The notes under the pieces are model-generated. The model made no database searches, was not told the DNA's origin, and was given only the letters and a program-made list of their open reading frames with translations. A program made the translations under genes and the position numbers. A DNA stretch of 64,000 bases, taken from the NCBI RefSeq assembly GCF_040702995.1, contig NZ_CP159992.1, forward strand, positions 1,947,501 through 2,011,500, given 5' to 3'. The number at the start of each line of letters is the position of its first letter. Positions within the stretch are counted from its first letter, which is position 1. This document shows, one piece after another, positions 18,493-27,308 of the stretch. Source of the DNA: Paenibacillus sp. AN1007 (GTDB taxonomy: Bacteria > Bacillota > Bacilli > Paenibacillales > Paenibacillaceae).

Positions 18493-19368
18493 ATGGAATT
18501 GAATTCGATGAGAAACAAAGGCATTAATATGGATGAGTATTTTAGATCTAACCAAAATATTGTTTCCGATTTTCTGGAGGAACAATTTAGAACGTTTGAA
18601 CTACAACAGGCGGGTTCTGCGATAGAAGACTCAGGAAATCTTTTGATGTCTCTGATGGAATTGAACAAAGAAGTTGTTCTTAAGGCACTGGAAGCTCAGA
18701 AATATGGGGTGACCTTGATGTCTAAAGCTGAACCTTCTATAACCGTTCCAGTTACAGGTAGTTTCACAAAAGATCCAGCACTGGAACCCTTGCATCCTGT
18801 TCAACAATTGGAACAGGAAGCGGAGGTGAGATATTACAACCAGAACATTGATTTAGAACAATGGATGAAGGATGAATTGGCTCAGATTACGGGCTTTTCG
18901 AGCCAACAAATAGTTGGAACTATGAAGTTTGAGGAGGATCTTGGACTTGTCTCCATTAATATGATAGAGCTATTCGCTCGTTTTGTAGATCAATTTCCGC
19001 ATTTAAACCGGGATATTTCAGACATTATAGAAGCCAAGACGATCGAAGATTTTATACATATTATGACAAATGGTGAAAAAAAGCAGGAAGAAATTTCACA
19101 TGAAGTATTATTAAAGTGGATGAAGAGAGAAATTTCAGGAATTACTGGATTTCCTGTTGAAAACATTACCGGATCAATGAAATTCGAGGAAGACCTGGGG
19201 CTTGTATCGATTAATATGATCGAAATATTCTCTCATCTGGTAGAAGAGTTTCCTGAACTGAACGGGGACATTGAGGAAGTGATCGGTGCGGCCAGCATTA
19301 GTGAACTGATCGAGATGATTTTAATCCATCAACAAAAAAAAAAGAGCCTAATGAGGCTGGAGTTGTAG
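18493..19368 (+). CDS. Tandem acyl carrier protein with N-terminal helical module
   Basis: The protein has a helical N-terminus (EYFRSNQNIVSDFLEEQ near residue 16, ALEAQKYG near 72), a variable linker, and two ACP-like repeats near residues 118-190 and 202-275. Each repeat has FEEDLGLVSINMIE, which places Ser where ACPs carry phosphopantetheine (DLGxxSx), with LVSIN replacing the usual ADSLD. The repeats are near-duplicates, as in PUFA-synthase tandem ACPs. The helical module recurs in the AT-KR protein, which suggests docking. I chose ATG 18493 because AAAGGA lies 7 bases upstream; ATG 18487 would be only 1 base away. The frame ends soon after an A10 run, and the -1 frame continues into the next open frame. 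Confidence 0.85.
   Translation: MELNSMRNKGINMDEYFRSNQNIVSDFLEEQFRTFELQQAGSAIEDSGNLLMSLMELNKEVVLKALEAQKYGVTLMSKAEPSITVPVTGSFTKDPALEPLHPVQQLEQEAEVRYYNQNIDLEQWMKDELAQITGFSSQQIVGTMKFEEDLGLVSINMIELFARFVDQFPHLNRDISDIIEAKTIEDFIHIMTNGEKKQEEISHEVLLKWMKREISGITGFPVENITGSMKFEEDLGLVSINMIEIFSHLVEEFPELNGDIEEVIGAASISELIEMILIHQQKKKSLMRLEL
19334..19358 (+). promoter_or_regulatory. Candidate -1 frameshift or transcription-slippage site
   Basis: Ten A residues (19334-19343) are followed by G. In the ACP frame the codons are AAA AAA AAG, so A AAA AAG at 19338-19344 is a canonical -1 slippery heptamer in the correct phase. A small hairpin (AGCCT, loop AATG, AGGCT, 19345-19358) follows at once. A -1 shift skips the ACP stop at 19366-19368 and continues as EPNEAGVVESL into the frame ending at 20123. 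A one-base indel in the run, natural or from sequencing, is the simple alternative. Confidence 0.55.
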
Positions 19369-19421
19369 AAAGCCTTGTTACGGAAATCCAAGAGAGTCTG
19401 ACACTTGATCCAGCAGCCCCT

Positions 19422-20123
19422 GTGGACGAATCACCACTCTTTGACCCGGAAGAAGCTATTGTTCCAGAGATTCATTCCGATTATAAGGTTGCTGAAGAAG
19501 CATACCCGGCGGATGAACAGGTTTGCGGCAGAGTTAAGGAAGAAAGTGAGGTGGAACCTAATATTGTGGCTGTAGTAAGGCTTTTCTCTGACCCTACAAC
19601 ATTGGAGGAAAACCGAATTCTCGGCATTTCCATCGATCGGGGAAGACACTCATTTTTGTCGATTCAAAACGTCTCGAGCCACCCTTTTCTAGTAGGTAAG
19701 CTGATTTTGGCGGCTGGTAAAACGATCTCGTTAGGAACACTTTCACATGGCAAAACGAAGGAATATGGTGGGTTATGGTATGGGTTGGAGGCCCGGAATA
19801 TTGCGGTACGTCATATTTATGGACCAAGAGCCTCAATTCGTTGCGATATCACACAGCAAAATCTGGATGTTATTAATAGCCTGCTGCCCCAATTTTATAG
19901 TGGTTGGTCATATCTAAGGAATTGTGCTTTTTTTGCATCGACGATTTGGAATAGCATTTCGACAGTGAAAATCACTGGCAGGTCACCTCTAACAGCGAAA
20001 ATCGTTTACGATGGAATTATTGACTCGAGGATGCAATCCTACGCCGTTCCTGTGCCTCATCATTATGCCGTTTATCACGCAAGTGGGAACGGATTACCCA
20101 TCAAAAGCGTTTGCTGGAATTAA
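19422..20123 (+). CDS. Cys/His domain protein, probably the C-terminal part of a frameshifted ACP fusion
   Basis: The independent frame could start at GTG 19422, but no ribosome site precedes it. The same frame is open without stops back to the A10 run at 19334, so it probably continues the ACP protein in the -1 frame, for a fusion of about 540 residues. An acidic linker (about 60 residues) leads to a globular domain with GRHSFLSIQN, GLWYGLEA, a Cys in RNCAFFASTIW and PHHYAVYH near the end. The Cys and His pattern is reminiscent of papain or NlpC-like hydrolases, but I cannot name the family. If the Cys is a nucleophile, the domain could release or transfer chains from the fused ACPs. That role is speculation. 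Confidence 0.6.
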   Translation: MDESPLFDPEEAIVPEIHSDYKVAEEAYPADEQVCGRVKEESEVEPNIVAVVRLFSDPTTLEENRILGISIDRGRHSFLSIQNVSSHPFLVGKLILAAGKTISLGTLSHGKTKEYGGLWYGLEARNIAVRHIYGPRASIRCDITQQNLDVINSLLPQFYSGWSYLRNCAFFASTIWNSISTVKITGRSPLTAKIVYDGIIDSRMQSYAVPVPHHYAVYHASGNGLPIKSVCWN

Positions 20124-20135
20124 GGGTAGGGGAAA

Positions 20136-23100
20136 ATGGATAGTTCAGTACATAGCAAAATCCGAGGGATGAGAGTAATGGGGACAACAACAGTATGTAT
20201 AAGTGGGAGTAATGTAGGAGTTTTGCGTGAAAAGCTTCTGACATTAATCAATTATGGATTACCGAGTACCGAACTATATAATTCGGATGACTCCTGCATC
20301 GTCGCTATCGTGGCAAATCAGGGTGTTGATTTAAGGAAGAAGCTTGGGAGAGCCTTAGAGCTGTTGAAAACAGGTATAGATCCCATTGAAGAAAACGGGA
20401 TTTACTATCAGCCATCACCATTTGGTTCCGAATCGGTTGCATTTGTATTTCCTGGCCAAGGTTCTCAATCGATTGGTATGCTGCATTCTTTGAGAGAGAG
20501 ACTGCCTTTTTTTGAGGCGCATCTACAGGCCATAAATGCCAGGTATCAAGAAGGATATCGTTCTTCGATACTTGATGTCATTTATAGAGAGAAGACGGCA
20601 GCGAATGAAGAGAACTTAAGGGATACAAGACAAGCTCAGCTTGCTTTAGGCCTTGTTTCAATTAGCCTCGCTCAGGCGCTTCGCGATTTAGATGTCAAAC
20701 CTTCCTATGCTGCCGGACATAGTTATGGAGAATTGCCAGCTCTTCATACAGCTGGAATCGTAAATACAGATTTTCTCCTCCAGATGAGTATGGTTCGCGG
20801 ACAACTGATGGGGGCTGCGGGAGACAAATTTCGAGGAGCAATGCTTTCGGTTTTTGCCGAACAAGACATTGTCGAACGTTTGATCAGTGATCATGGAATT
20901 GAAGCGGTTATATCCATTGTTAATGCCGACGAGCAGATGATTGTTTCAGGTAGTTTGGCCGCCATTAATACTCTGGAACAAGTATGCGCAGGTAAAATAA
21001 AGACGATTCGTTTGAAAACATCCGCAGCCTTTCATTCACCACTCATGGCTGAAGCGGAGAAGAAGTGGCGGGACTTTATAACTGCTCAGAAAGATGAATT
21101 TCATGACAAATACGAAGTGAAGGTGTACAGCAATGTAACCGCTCAAGCCTATCAACTACATCAAGACATGATGCTGGAACTTTTGGCGAGCCAGTTAACT
21201 CATCGCGTGAGATGGCAGGAAACCTGCACCCAGCTTTACGCGGATGGCGCTCGCATCTTTGTTGAAGTGGGTCCGGCCAATGTATTAACCAACTTAATGA
21301 CTGGAATATTGACGGGAAAACCCCACTTAACCCTCCATACGGATCCGCGACATAAAGATGGACTCGAACATATGTGCCATTTTATAGGGAAACTTGCCAG
21401 CCATCATGTGGAAGTGAATGTCTGGGAATTTTTTGACGAACGAATTTATCGTGATTTTATAAGTATGGGCACAGAAAGGAAAAGCGGGATGAACCATGGC
21501 AATGAAAGCAATCGGCAGCTCGTATTCAAACAATATCTAAAATCGAACCAGTGGATGGTTCGAACCTTTCTGGAAGAGCAGAATAAAATAATTGCTGAGC
21601 AGTTGCGATCTATGATTGAGCCAGACAAGCCAAAGCTGATGGAACTTATAAGGAAGCAGAGAAAATCAGTTTTGCTTGGGGCTTTGGAGGCTCAAAGGGT
21701 GGGATTATCTTCTTTCTTTTCGGAGGTCGGCCATGTGCAGCCTATTCTGGAATCACATGAAACAGCTGCTTTAGATACAGAACTTGCAGCAAAGCAGGTT
21801 GCCGCTGCTATGGAGACGGAGTATAAGGATGCCGAGCGCGAGACACCCCCTTTTACACCAGAAATGAAGGCTCAGGATTATATATTACGATTAACCGAGG
21901 AAATTGCGGTAATTGCTGCTAAGCCATTAAACGAAATTACTTTAATAACCGGTTTTGACAAGTTGAACATAGATATTTTTGCTTTGGCAAACATCTATGA
22001 CTCGATGTTTTCCTCTCACGATCGTTACAAGCTCTTTAAAAGGGAATTATTACATGCTCCCAATTTGGGACAAGTAGAGAAACTTCTATGTTATATGGTT
22101 ACCGCAGGTTCGGATTCCACGAAGCGGGAGCTGATTAACAGTCATGTGGATTACTCCTCAGATACAGCTGATATAGAGCGCTATGGATTTACCTATGAGC
22201 CTGTAGTTTCCTCAGAGAAAAACAAGAGTGCACCTACTCGCCTGCTGCTTGTCGGAATGAAGAACGAGATGTTTGACTTCTTTAAAGAAAGTTTAGATGC
22301 ACAAGGCATACATATAGTGGAGATTCATATCACCGAGACAGGTTGGGACGGTTCCAATCCAAACTGGGGCATGATTGCTTACGATGATGTAAAAGGCTTA
22401 CAAAATTACATGGAAAGATTTTTGGATGATAAAGGAAGCTTACCGTCCCTCCTGTTTCTCGTTCCCGATAGTGAAAGCGTCTTGGAACAGGCTCATTTTG
22501 AAGCATGGAATGCAAGGATAGAACAGACTGCTGTGGCTCTGTATATAATGTCGGATATTTATGGGAAAACGAAAGGGAATTCGGAGTCACCCTCCTGGTT
22601 TAGTGTAGTGGGGGAAAATGGGCTCTGCCCTGTTGGCGCCGCAGTCAGGGGGATTGTTCGAACTATGGCGCACGATTTCAAGGGGAAATATCAGATACGT
22701 TCGATATGGCTTGATATCAGTTACCGTCAAACAAATTTCCGACATCTGTTGAAAGTAATGAACGAAGGCATCAGTACTCATGACATGTTCATTGCCGATG
22801 ACATTTACGTCCGAAAGCTGAAAGCGCTGGAGGTTGGAGCTCAGAACATTGAGGCAGCACTGAATCCATCCTCCCTTGTTATCTTTTTCGGTGGCGGTGT
22901 AGGAATTACGGCGGAGATTGCGTGTGCGGTGGCGGAACGATTCGGCTGCAGGATTGTCATTGTGGGTCGTACAAGCTTCCCAACGAACATAGCTTATGAG
23001 CATATTCAGGAAGAATCCGTTCTGAAGAAGGAGATTTTCCGTGACTTATCGCTGAAATTAAAAGATGGTCAGAAAATCACTGGCAATATGCTGGAACATG

Positions 23101-23714
23101 AGGCGAAAAAAATATATCGTCAGCGCGCTTTGATACGGAGTAAACAAAGAATCGAGCGTACCGGCAGTGAGTTTCACTATTATTCCTGTGACATCTCTGA
23201 TCACGAGGCTTTGAATGCTTTGTTATTGGATATCGAGAAACAGCATGGTAAAGTGACGGGAATTGTACATGGGGCGGGGGAAATGAATAGTCAACGGAAT
23301 AAAACAGCAAAGGCGTTCGGAGACAATCTATCTATTAAAACAAGTTCCATGTTTGCACTATACCAGTTTTTTAGAAAATATCCGTTGAAATTTGCCATTT
23401 TGTTTAGTTCCATTTCAGCTTATACAGGTTTGCCAAGACAATCAGACTATTCTTCCTCAAACGAGTTTGTAAACAGCATTGCTTCTCATTGGAACAAGCA
23501 GGTTGATTATCCTGTGAGATCGATTATGTGGTCTCTTTGGACCGAGACTGGAATTATGAAGAATTCAACAAAAGATGTCGAGAAACTTGGGCTGAGAGGA
23601 ATTACAAATAAACAAGGCATTCAGTTGTTCATGAGGGAGCTTGATCATCTAGAATCATCAGATGAATGCGTAATGTTAACGCATGATACGATGCTGAAAT
23701 TCTCGATGCCTTAA
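20136..23714 (+). CDS. Polyketide/PUFA-type synthase subunit: acyltransferase, degenerate ACP, ketoreductase
   Basis: This 1192-residue protein resembles the second half of PfaA. An AT domain (about 100-430) has FPGQGSQ near 105 and the nucleophile motif GHSYGE near 194, and would load malonyl units. A helical module near 465-530 (KQYLKSNQWMVRTFLEEQ, GALEAQRVG) repeats the N-terminus of the ACP protein. An ACP-like stretch near 575-652 has FDKLNIDIFALANIYD where the carrier Ser should be, so it cannot be pantetheinylated. The KR domain (about 910-1170) has a glycine-rich GGGVGIT and the catalytic FSS and DYSSSN, so it looks active. No KS is present; that is on the next protein, whose ATG follows 24 bases later. 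ATG 20136 follows TAGGGG. Confidence 0.9.
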   Translation: MDSSVHSKIRGMRVMGTTTVCISGSNVGVLREKLLTLINYGLPSTELYNSDDSCIVAIVANQGVDLRKKLGRALELLKTGIDPIEENGIYYQPSPFGSESVAFVFPGQGSQSIGMLHSLRERLPFFEAHLQAINARYQEGYRSSILDVIYREKTAANEENLRDTRQAQLALGLVSISLAQALRDLDVKPSYAAGHSYGELPALHTAGIVNTDFLLQMSMVRGQLMGAAGDKFRGAMLSVFAEQDIVERLISDHGIEAVISIVNADEQMIVSGSLAAINTLEQVCAGKIKTIRLKTSAAFHSPLMAEAEKKWRDFITAQKDEFHDKYEVKVYSNVTAQAYQLHQDMMLELLASQLTHRVRWQETCTQLYADGARIFVEVGPANVLTNLMTGILTGKPHLTLHTDPRHKDGLEHMCHFIGKLASHHVEVNVWEFFDERIYRDFISMGTERKSGMNHGNESNRQLVFKQYLKSNQWMVRTFLEEQNKIIAEQLRSMIEPDKPKLMELIRKQRKSVLLGALEAQRVGLSSFFSEVGHVQPILESHETAALDTELAAKQVAAAMETEYKDAERETPPFTPEMKAQDYILRLTEEIAVIAAKPLNEITLITGFDKLNIDIFALANIYDSMFSSHDRYKLFKRELLHAPNLGQVEKLLCYMVTAGSDSTKRELINSHVDYSSDTADIERYGFTYEPVVSSEKNKSAPTRLLLVGMKNEMFDFFKESLDAQGIHIVEIHITETGWDGSNPNWGMIAYDDVKGLQNYMERFLDDKGSLPSLLFLVPDSESVLEQAHFEAWNARIEQTAVALYIMSDIYGKTKGNSESPSWFSVVGENGLCPVGAAVRGIVRTMAHDFKGKYQIRSIWLDISYRQTNFRHLLKVMNEGISTHDMFIADDIYVRKLKALEVGAQNIEAALNPSSLVIFFGGGVGITAEIACAVAERFGCRIVIVGRTSFPTNIAYEHIQEESVLKKEIFRDLSLKLKDGQKITGNMLEHEAKKIYRQRALIRSKQRIERTGSEFHYYSCDISDHEALNALLLDIEKQHGKVTGIVHGAGEMNSQRNKTAKAFGDNLSIKTSSMFALYQFFRKYPLKFAILFSSISAYTGLPRQSDYSSSNEFVNSIASHWNKQVDYPVRSIMWSLWTETGIMKNSTKDVEKLGLRGITNKQGIQLFMRELDHLESSDECVMLTHDTMLKFSMP

Positions 23715-23738
23715 TTCAGAGTATGTGGAGGCTGGACT

Positions 23739-26700
23739 ATGTTATATGCGATTACAGGTATGGAGGGCATTTTCCCCAACTCTAGAAACCTCGATGAATA
23801 CTGGAACAATATTGTTCAAGCGAGAGTGTCTCCTGTCAGTTCATTAGAAAAAATATGGGGGATTAGCCGTGAGCAGTACATGGCTCCCAACAATGATGAC
23901 AAAAGCTGGATTTACAATGATCGTGGATACTGCTTGCCGGAAGATGAATCATTGCCGAAAGATTCTGGGCGGCAGGTCATGGTAGCTAAAAAAATATTAA
24001 AAAAATTGGCTGAAAAGGTTAATTCCGAGACGCCGGACTTTAAATTTAGCAAAACTGGCCTTGTATTGGGAACATCATGGACGGATGTAGATTATTTTAA
24101 TCAAGATGTTGAGCTGCTGCTGGGCAAGCAAGAGAATGAGACGAGGGGAAGTATCCTCACTTCCGATAAACAGGTAAATGATATTGCTGCTTCCATCGGC
24201 ATCGGGGGTCCTTATTTTTCCGTTGATACGGCTTGCGCTTCTTCAATATATGCACTGGATAACGGAATCGGTCTGATAAACAAGGGTTTGGCGGAATCTG
24301 TAATCGTGATGGGACTTAATATTTCAATTCCTTACTATCTTTATGTCGGTTTTTCGAAGTTGAAGGCACTAGCATCCGATGATCAAATTCTCCCCTTTTC
24401 CAAGGATGCTTCGGGGATTATTTTAGGAGAAGGGGGAGGCGCGGTACTGATTGAACCGCTGGATAAGGCGGAAAAATCCGGGCGCCCAATCTTTGCAGTC
24501 ATCAAGTCGCTGGGATTATCAGCGGATGGAGAAGAGCGTTCTCCTTTTGCACCGGGTTATCGAGGCCAAATATCCGCCTTAACGAGAGCTTATCAGCATT
24601 TGGAGGGGGAGACCATACATTATGTAGAGGCCCATGGAACGGCAACAAAGATTGGCGATGAGACGGAATTGAAAGCGCTGCATGACTTTATGGATGGCTT
24701 TCAACAGGGAACTCGGCTTCCTATCGGATCGGTCAAATCTCTTATTGGTCATGGGTTGGCGGCTGCCGGGATTGCAGCCATCATCAAGGCGGTTTTAATG
24801 ATCAATAAAAGAATCATTCCACCTCACGTCGAGGTTCAGCCTCATGAGCTTTTGTCCTCATCATGTCTATATCTTCCTAGTGAAACGGAGGAATTGCCTC
24901 AGGATGTTGAGATCAATATTGGTGTTAGCTCGTTCGGTTTCGGTGGCGCCAACTCCCATGTGGTTATAAGTTCTTACCATCCAACGGAGAGTTCAGCAGC
25001 CGTACACGTTTCTAATAATACCTCATCACATGGAAATCTGCTGCAGGAGCCAATTGCTATCCTAGATTTCGGAAGCGACCGAGCGCAGCATTATTTATCT
25101 TCAAGCAGGAACGTCAAGCCGAATTCTTTTCCACTCGAAAGGTTCTATTTTACGGATGGTATAAACAATTGGAGTGATCAAAAAATTGAGGGCGATTTTT
25201 TTCCGGATCTTTATACTATTGATGCCCACGGACTTAAGACGGGGCCTAATTCATTAAAGAAAATCGATCCTTTTATGGCAGTGACGCTGCACACGCTCAA
25301 CATTTTGCTCAGTCAGCAAAATCATATCAAAAATTCAGAGGATACAGCCGTCGTCCTTGGCAGCAACATGAGCGGCACCATGTCACTGAGGCAATACCGC
25401 AAATGTTACTTTTTGTTCCATCCTAATGAAAGAATGGGTATGAGTGATGAGGTAAACCGGTTTGCGGAACAGGACATCAGCTTCGAAGAAATTACATCAA
25501 CGATACCCGCGATGCTGTCTGGCTATCCTGCCAGAAGTTTTAATATTCAAGGTCTGCACCAGACGATGTCGGGAGGTACAGCTACATTTCTGCATATGCT
25601 GTTTATGGCTCCTTATTGGTTGGATCAGCGTTGTAAAAACCTTGTGCTCGGAGCCGGGCACCTTATCAAAAGCCCTGCCGACTTGATAGCTTATAAGCAG
25701 AGGTACGGCAATTTACCTTCACTGCGCGAAGGATTCTCGGCGTTTATTCTGCAGAAGTTGTCTGATGTTAGACGAAGTAACGGAAAAATATTGGGTTATA
25801 TCTCGGCCATTGTTCCGGGCGCTTCTGCATCCACTTTTGAAGAGGCTTGCCAAGCCGCGGATGTAAATCCAGCGTCAGTAGGACATATGGAAATTTGCGA
25901 ACTGAATCCTACTTCACTATATATGGGAGAGGCAGCGGGAACGGATGAGCTGCTTCGGCTTATATGTGCAGATAGCAAGCTGTCCTGCCTTCAGTTTGTC
26001 GAAAACGATAAACTTTTGGCATCGGTTTTTTATGTGAAAGAGAATAACTGCGTCGATAAAACTTATCAAGTCCAAATTCCAACCGAGATTAGTTTTAACA
26101 ACCGAACAAAGCTAAAAGTAAATCGCTTCACGGCAGCTGCAGCGGAAACAGAAGAAGAAATTCAAGAGAATATCATCCCTTATAGTCAGGAATGGAATTT
26201 GAATTCTGCCGCTTCTGTCCACGATCAAATTGCATCAATGGCGCTGAATTATTTCGAGCATCAACGGAAGTTGGTCGGAATTTTCGCACAATCTCGTCAC
26301 GGTTCCTTGCTGGAAGAAAGTCGTGTCAGTCTGACAAAGCAGATTGAACAAGCTTTTAAATCAAAGTACATTAATCCTCGGAACATTGTTATTAATAATG
26401 TCCATTATTCTGACGGCGAACAGTTGTGTGAAGGAGAACTAATCGTAGACCAGTCACATTCTTACTTCTTCGACCATCCGTTAGATCACGTACCGGGATT
26501 TCTAATTCTGGAGGGAATGCTGCAGTTAGGCAAAATTCATGCCATGCATACCTTCTCAACTTTGAATATCGACGATTATTACGTGAACATGCTAAAAGTT
26601 GATTTTAAACAATATTGCGAATTGGATAAACCTACCACTATCCGGACAAAACTTGGAATCGGTGACTTGAACCAGACATTAAAGCTTACATGCGAGGTAA

Positions 26701-27251
26701 TTCAGAATGGTTCCATCATTTGTACTGCAGCGATGGGGATGGAAAGGTTTAAGTCTTTGCTTGTCCTAGAACCAAGCTCTAGAAGTAATCAGATATTTGC
26801 TGAACAAAAGGATGTTCACAAAACCCATAAAAGCAATATTGTCGTAGAGCGTTTGGAACATGATTCTGCAGCAGGAAGAGCAGTGTGCGCTTCGATCTTA
26901 CCGACCGATGACCATGTTCTTATCGATGGGGGAGGACGGGCAGCATCTGTGCTGTACCTGCTGGAAGTAACGAGGCAGTTTCTATCACAAATTTCCCATA
27001 CATTTGGGGTTCCGTTTGATCTGCATCGTATTCTGCTCTCAATAGATATCCGCGTCCAGCAAGCATTAGATAAACGAAGCCCGGTGTCTATTTCATACGA
27101 GAAGCAAAACACGATTCGATTAAACAATATTTATTTGTCCAATTTGAAGACAACCATCTCATGTAATTCCCAGATTATTTCCAATACAATGTACAAGACA
27201 CAGGCGGTGAATGAAGAAATTTACAAAAAACTACGCTGGAAAAATAATTAA
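23739..27251 (+). CDS. Polyketide/PUFA-type synthase subunit: KS, chain-length-factor-like domain, AfsA-type hotdog
   Basis: The KS domain (1-420) has Cys166 in DTACASS, His299 in HGTATKIGD and His338 in IGHGLAAAG, so it is catalytically complete. A second KS-like domain (about 430-830) has SGGTATFLH near 611 in place of the Cys motif, as in chain-length factors. PfaC proteins continue with FabA-type dehydratases; here the next domain has FDHPLDHVPGFLILEG near 908, the signature of AfsA-type hotdogs. A second repeat near 1060-1090 (DDHVLIDGGG, LLEVTRQFL) is degenerate. AfsA joins a beta-ketoacyl chain to dihydroxyacetone phosphate in gamma-butyrolactone synthesis, and AfsA-like domains can also offload polyketides. 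This domain may therefore transfer the finished chain to a glycerol-type acceptor (inference). GTGGAGG precedes ATG 23739. Confidence 0.9.
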   Translation: MLYAITGMEGIFPNSRNLDEYWNNIVQARVSPVSSLEKIWGISREQYMAPNNDDKSWIYNDRGYCLPEDESLPKDSGRQVMVAKKILKKLAEKVNSETPDFKFSKTGLVLGTSWTDVDYFNQDVELLLGKQENETRGSILTSDKQVNDIAASIGIGGPYFSVDTACASSIYALDNGIGLINKGLAESVIVMGLNISIPYYLYVGFSKLKALASDDQILPFSKDASGIILGEGGGAVLIEPLDKAEKSGRPIFAVIKSLGLSADGEERSPFAPGYRGQISALTRAYQHLEGETIHYVEAHGTATKIGDETELKALHDFMDGFQQGTRLPIGSVKSLIGHGLAAAGIAAIIKAVLMINKRIIPPHVEVQPHELLSSSCLYLPSETEELPQDVEINIGVSSFGFGGANSHVVISSYHPTESSAAVHVSNNTSSHGNLLQEPIAILDFGSDRAQHYLSSSRNVKPNSFPLERFYFTDGINNWSDQKIEGDFFPDLYTIDAHGLKTGPNSLKKIDPFMAVTLHTLNILLSQQNHIKNSEDTAVVLGSNMSGTMSLRQYRKCYFLFHPNERMGMSDEVNRFAEQDISFEEITSTIPAMLSGYPARSFNIQGLHQTMSGGTATFLHMLFMAPYWLDQRCKNLVLGAGHLIKSPADLIAYKQRYGNLPSLREGFSAFILQKLSDVRRSNGKILGYISAIVPGASASTFEEACQAADVNPASVGHMEICELNPTSLYMGEAAGTDELLRLICADSKLSCLQFVENDKLLASVFYVKENNCVDKTYQVQIPTEISFNNRTKLKVNRFTAAAAETEEEIQENIIPYSQEWNLNSAASVHDQIASMALNYFEHQRKLVGIFAQSRHGSLLEESRVSLTKQIEQAFKSKYINPRNIVINNVHYSDGEQLCEGELIVDQSHSYFFDHPLDHVPGFLILEGMLQLGKIHAMHTFSTLNIDDYYVNMLKVDFKQYCELDKPTTIRTKLGIGDLNQTLKLTCEVIQNGSIICTAAMGMERFKSLLVLEPSSRSNQIFAEQKDVHKTHKSNIVVERLEHDSAAGRAVCASILPTDDHVLIDGGGRAASVLYLLEVTRQFLSQISHTFGVPFDLHRILLSIDIRVQQALDKRSPVSISYEKQNTIRLNNIYLSNLKTTISCNSQIISNTMYKTQAVNEEIYKKLRWKNN

Positions 27252-27308
27252 TAGCATTTCATTAAGGTATATATTTTGTAGAAATTATTATTTATAGGGA
27301 GTGCGGTT

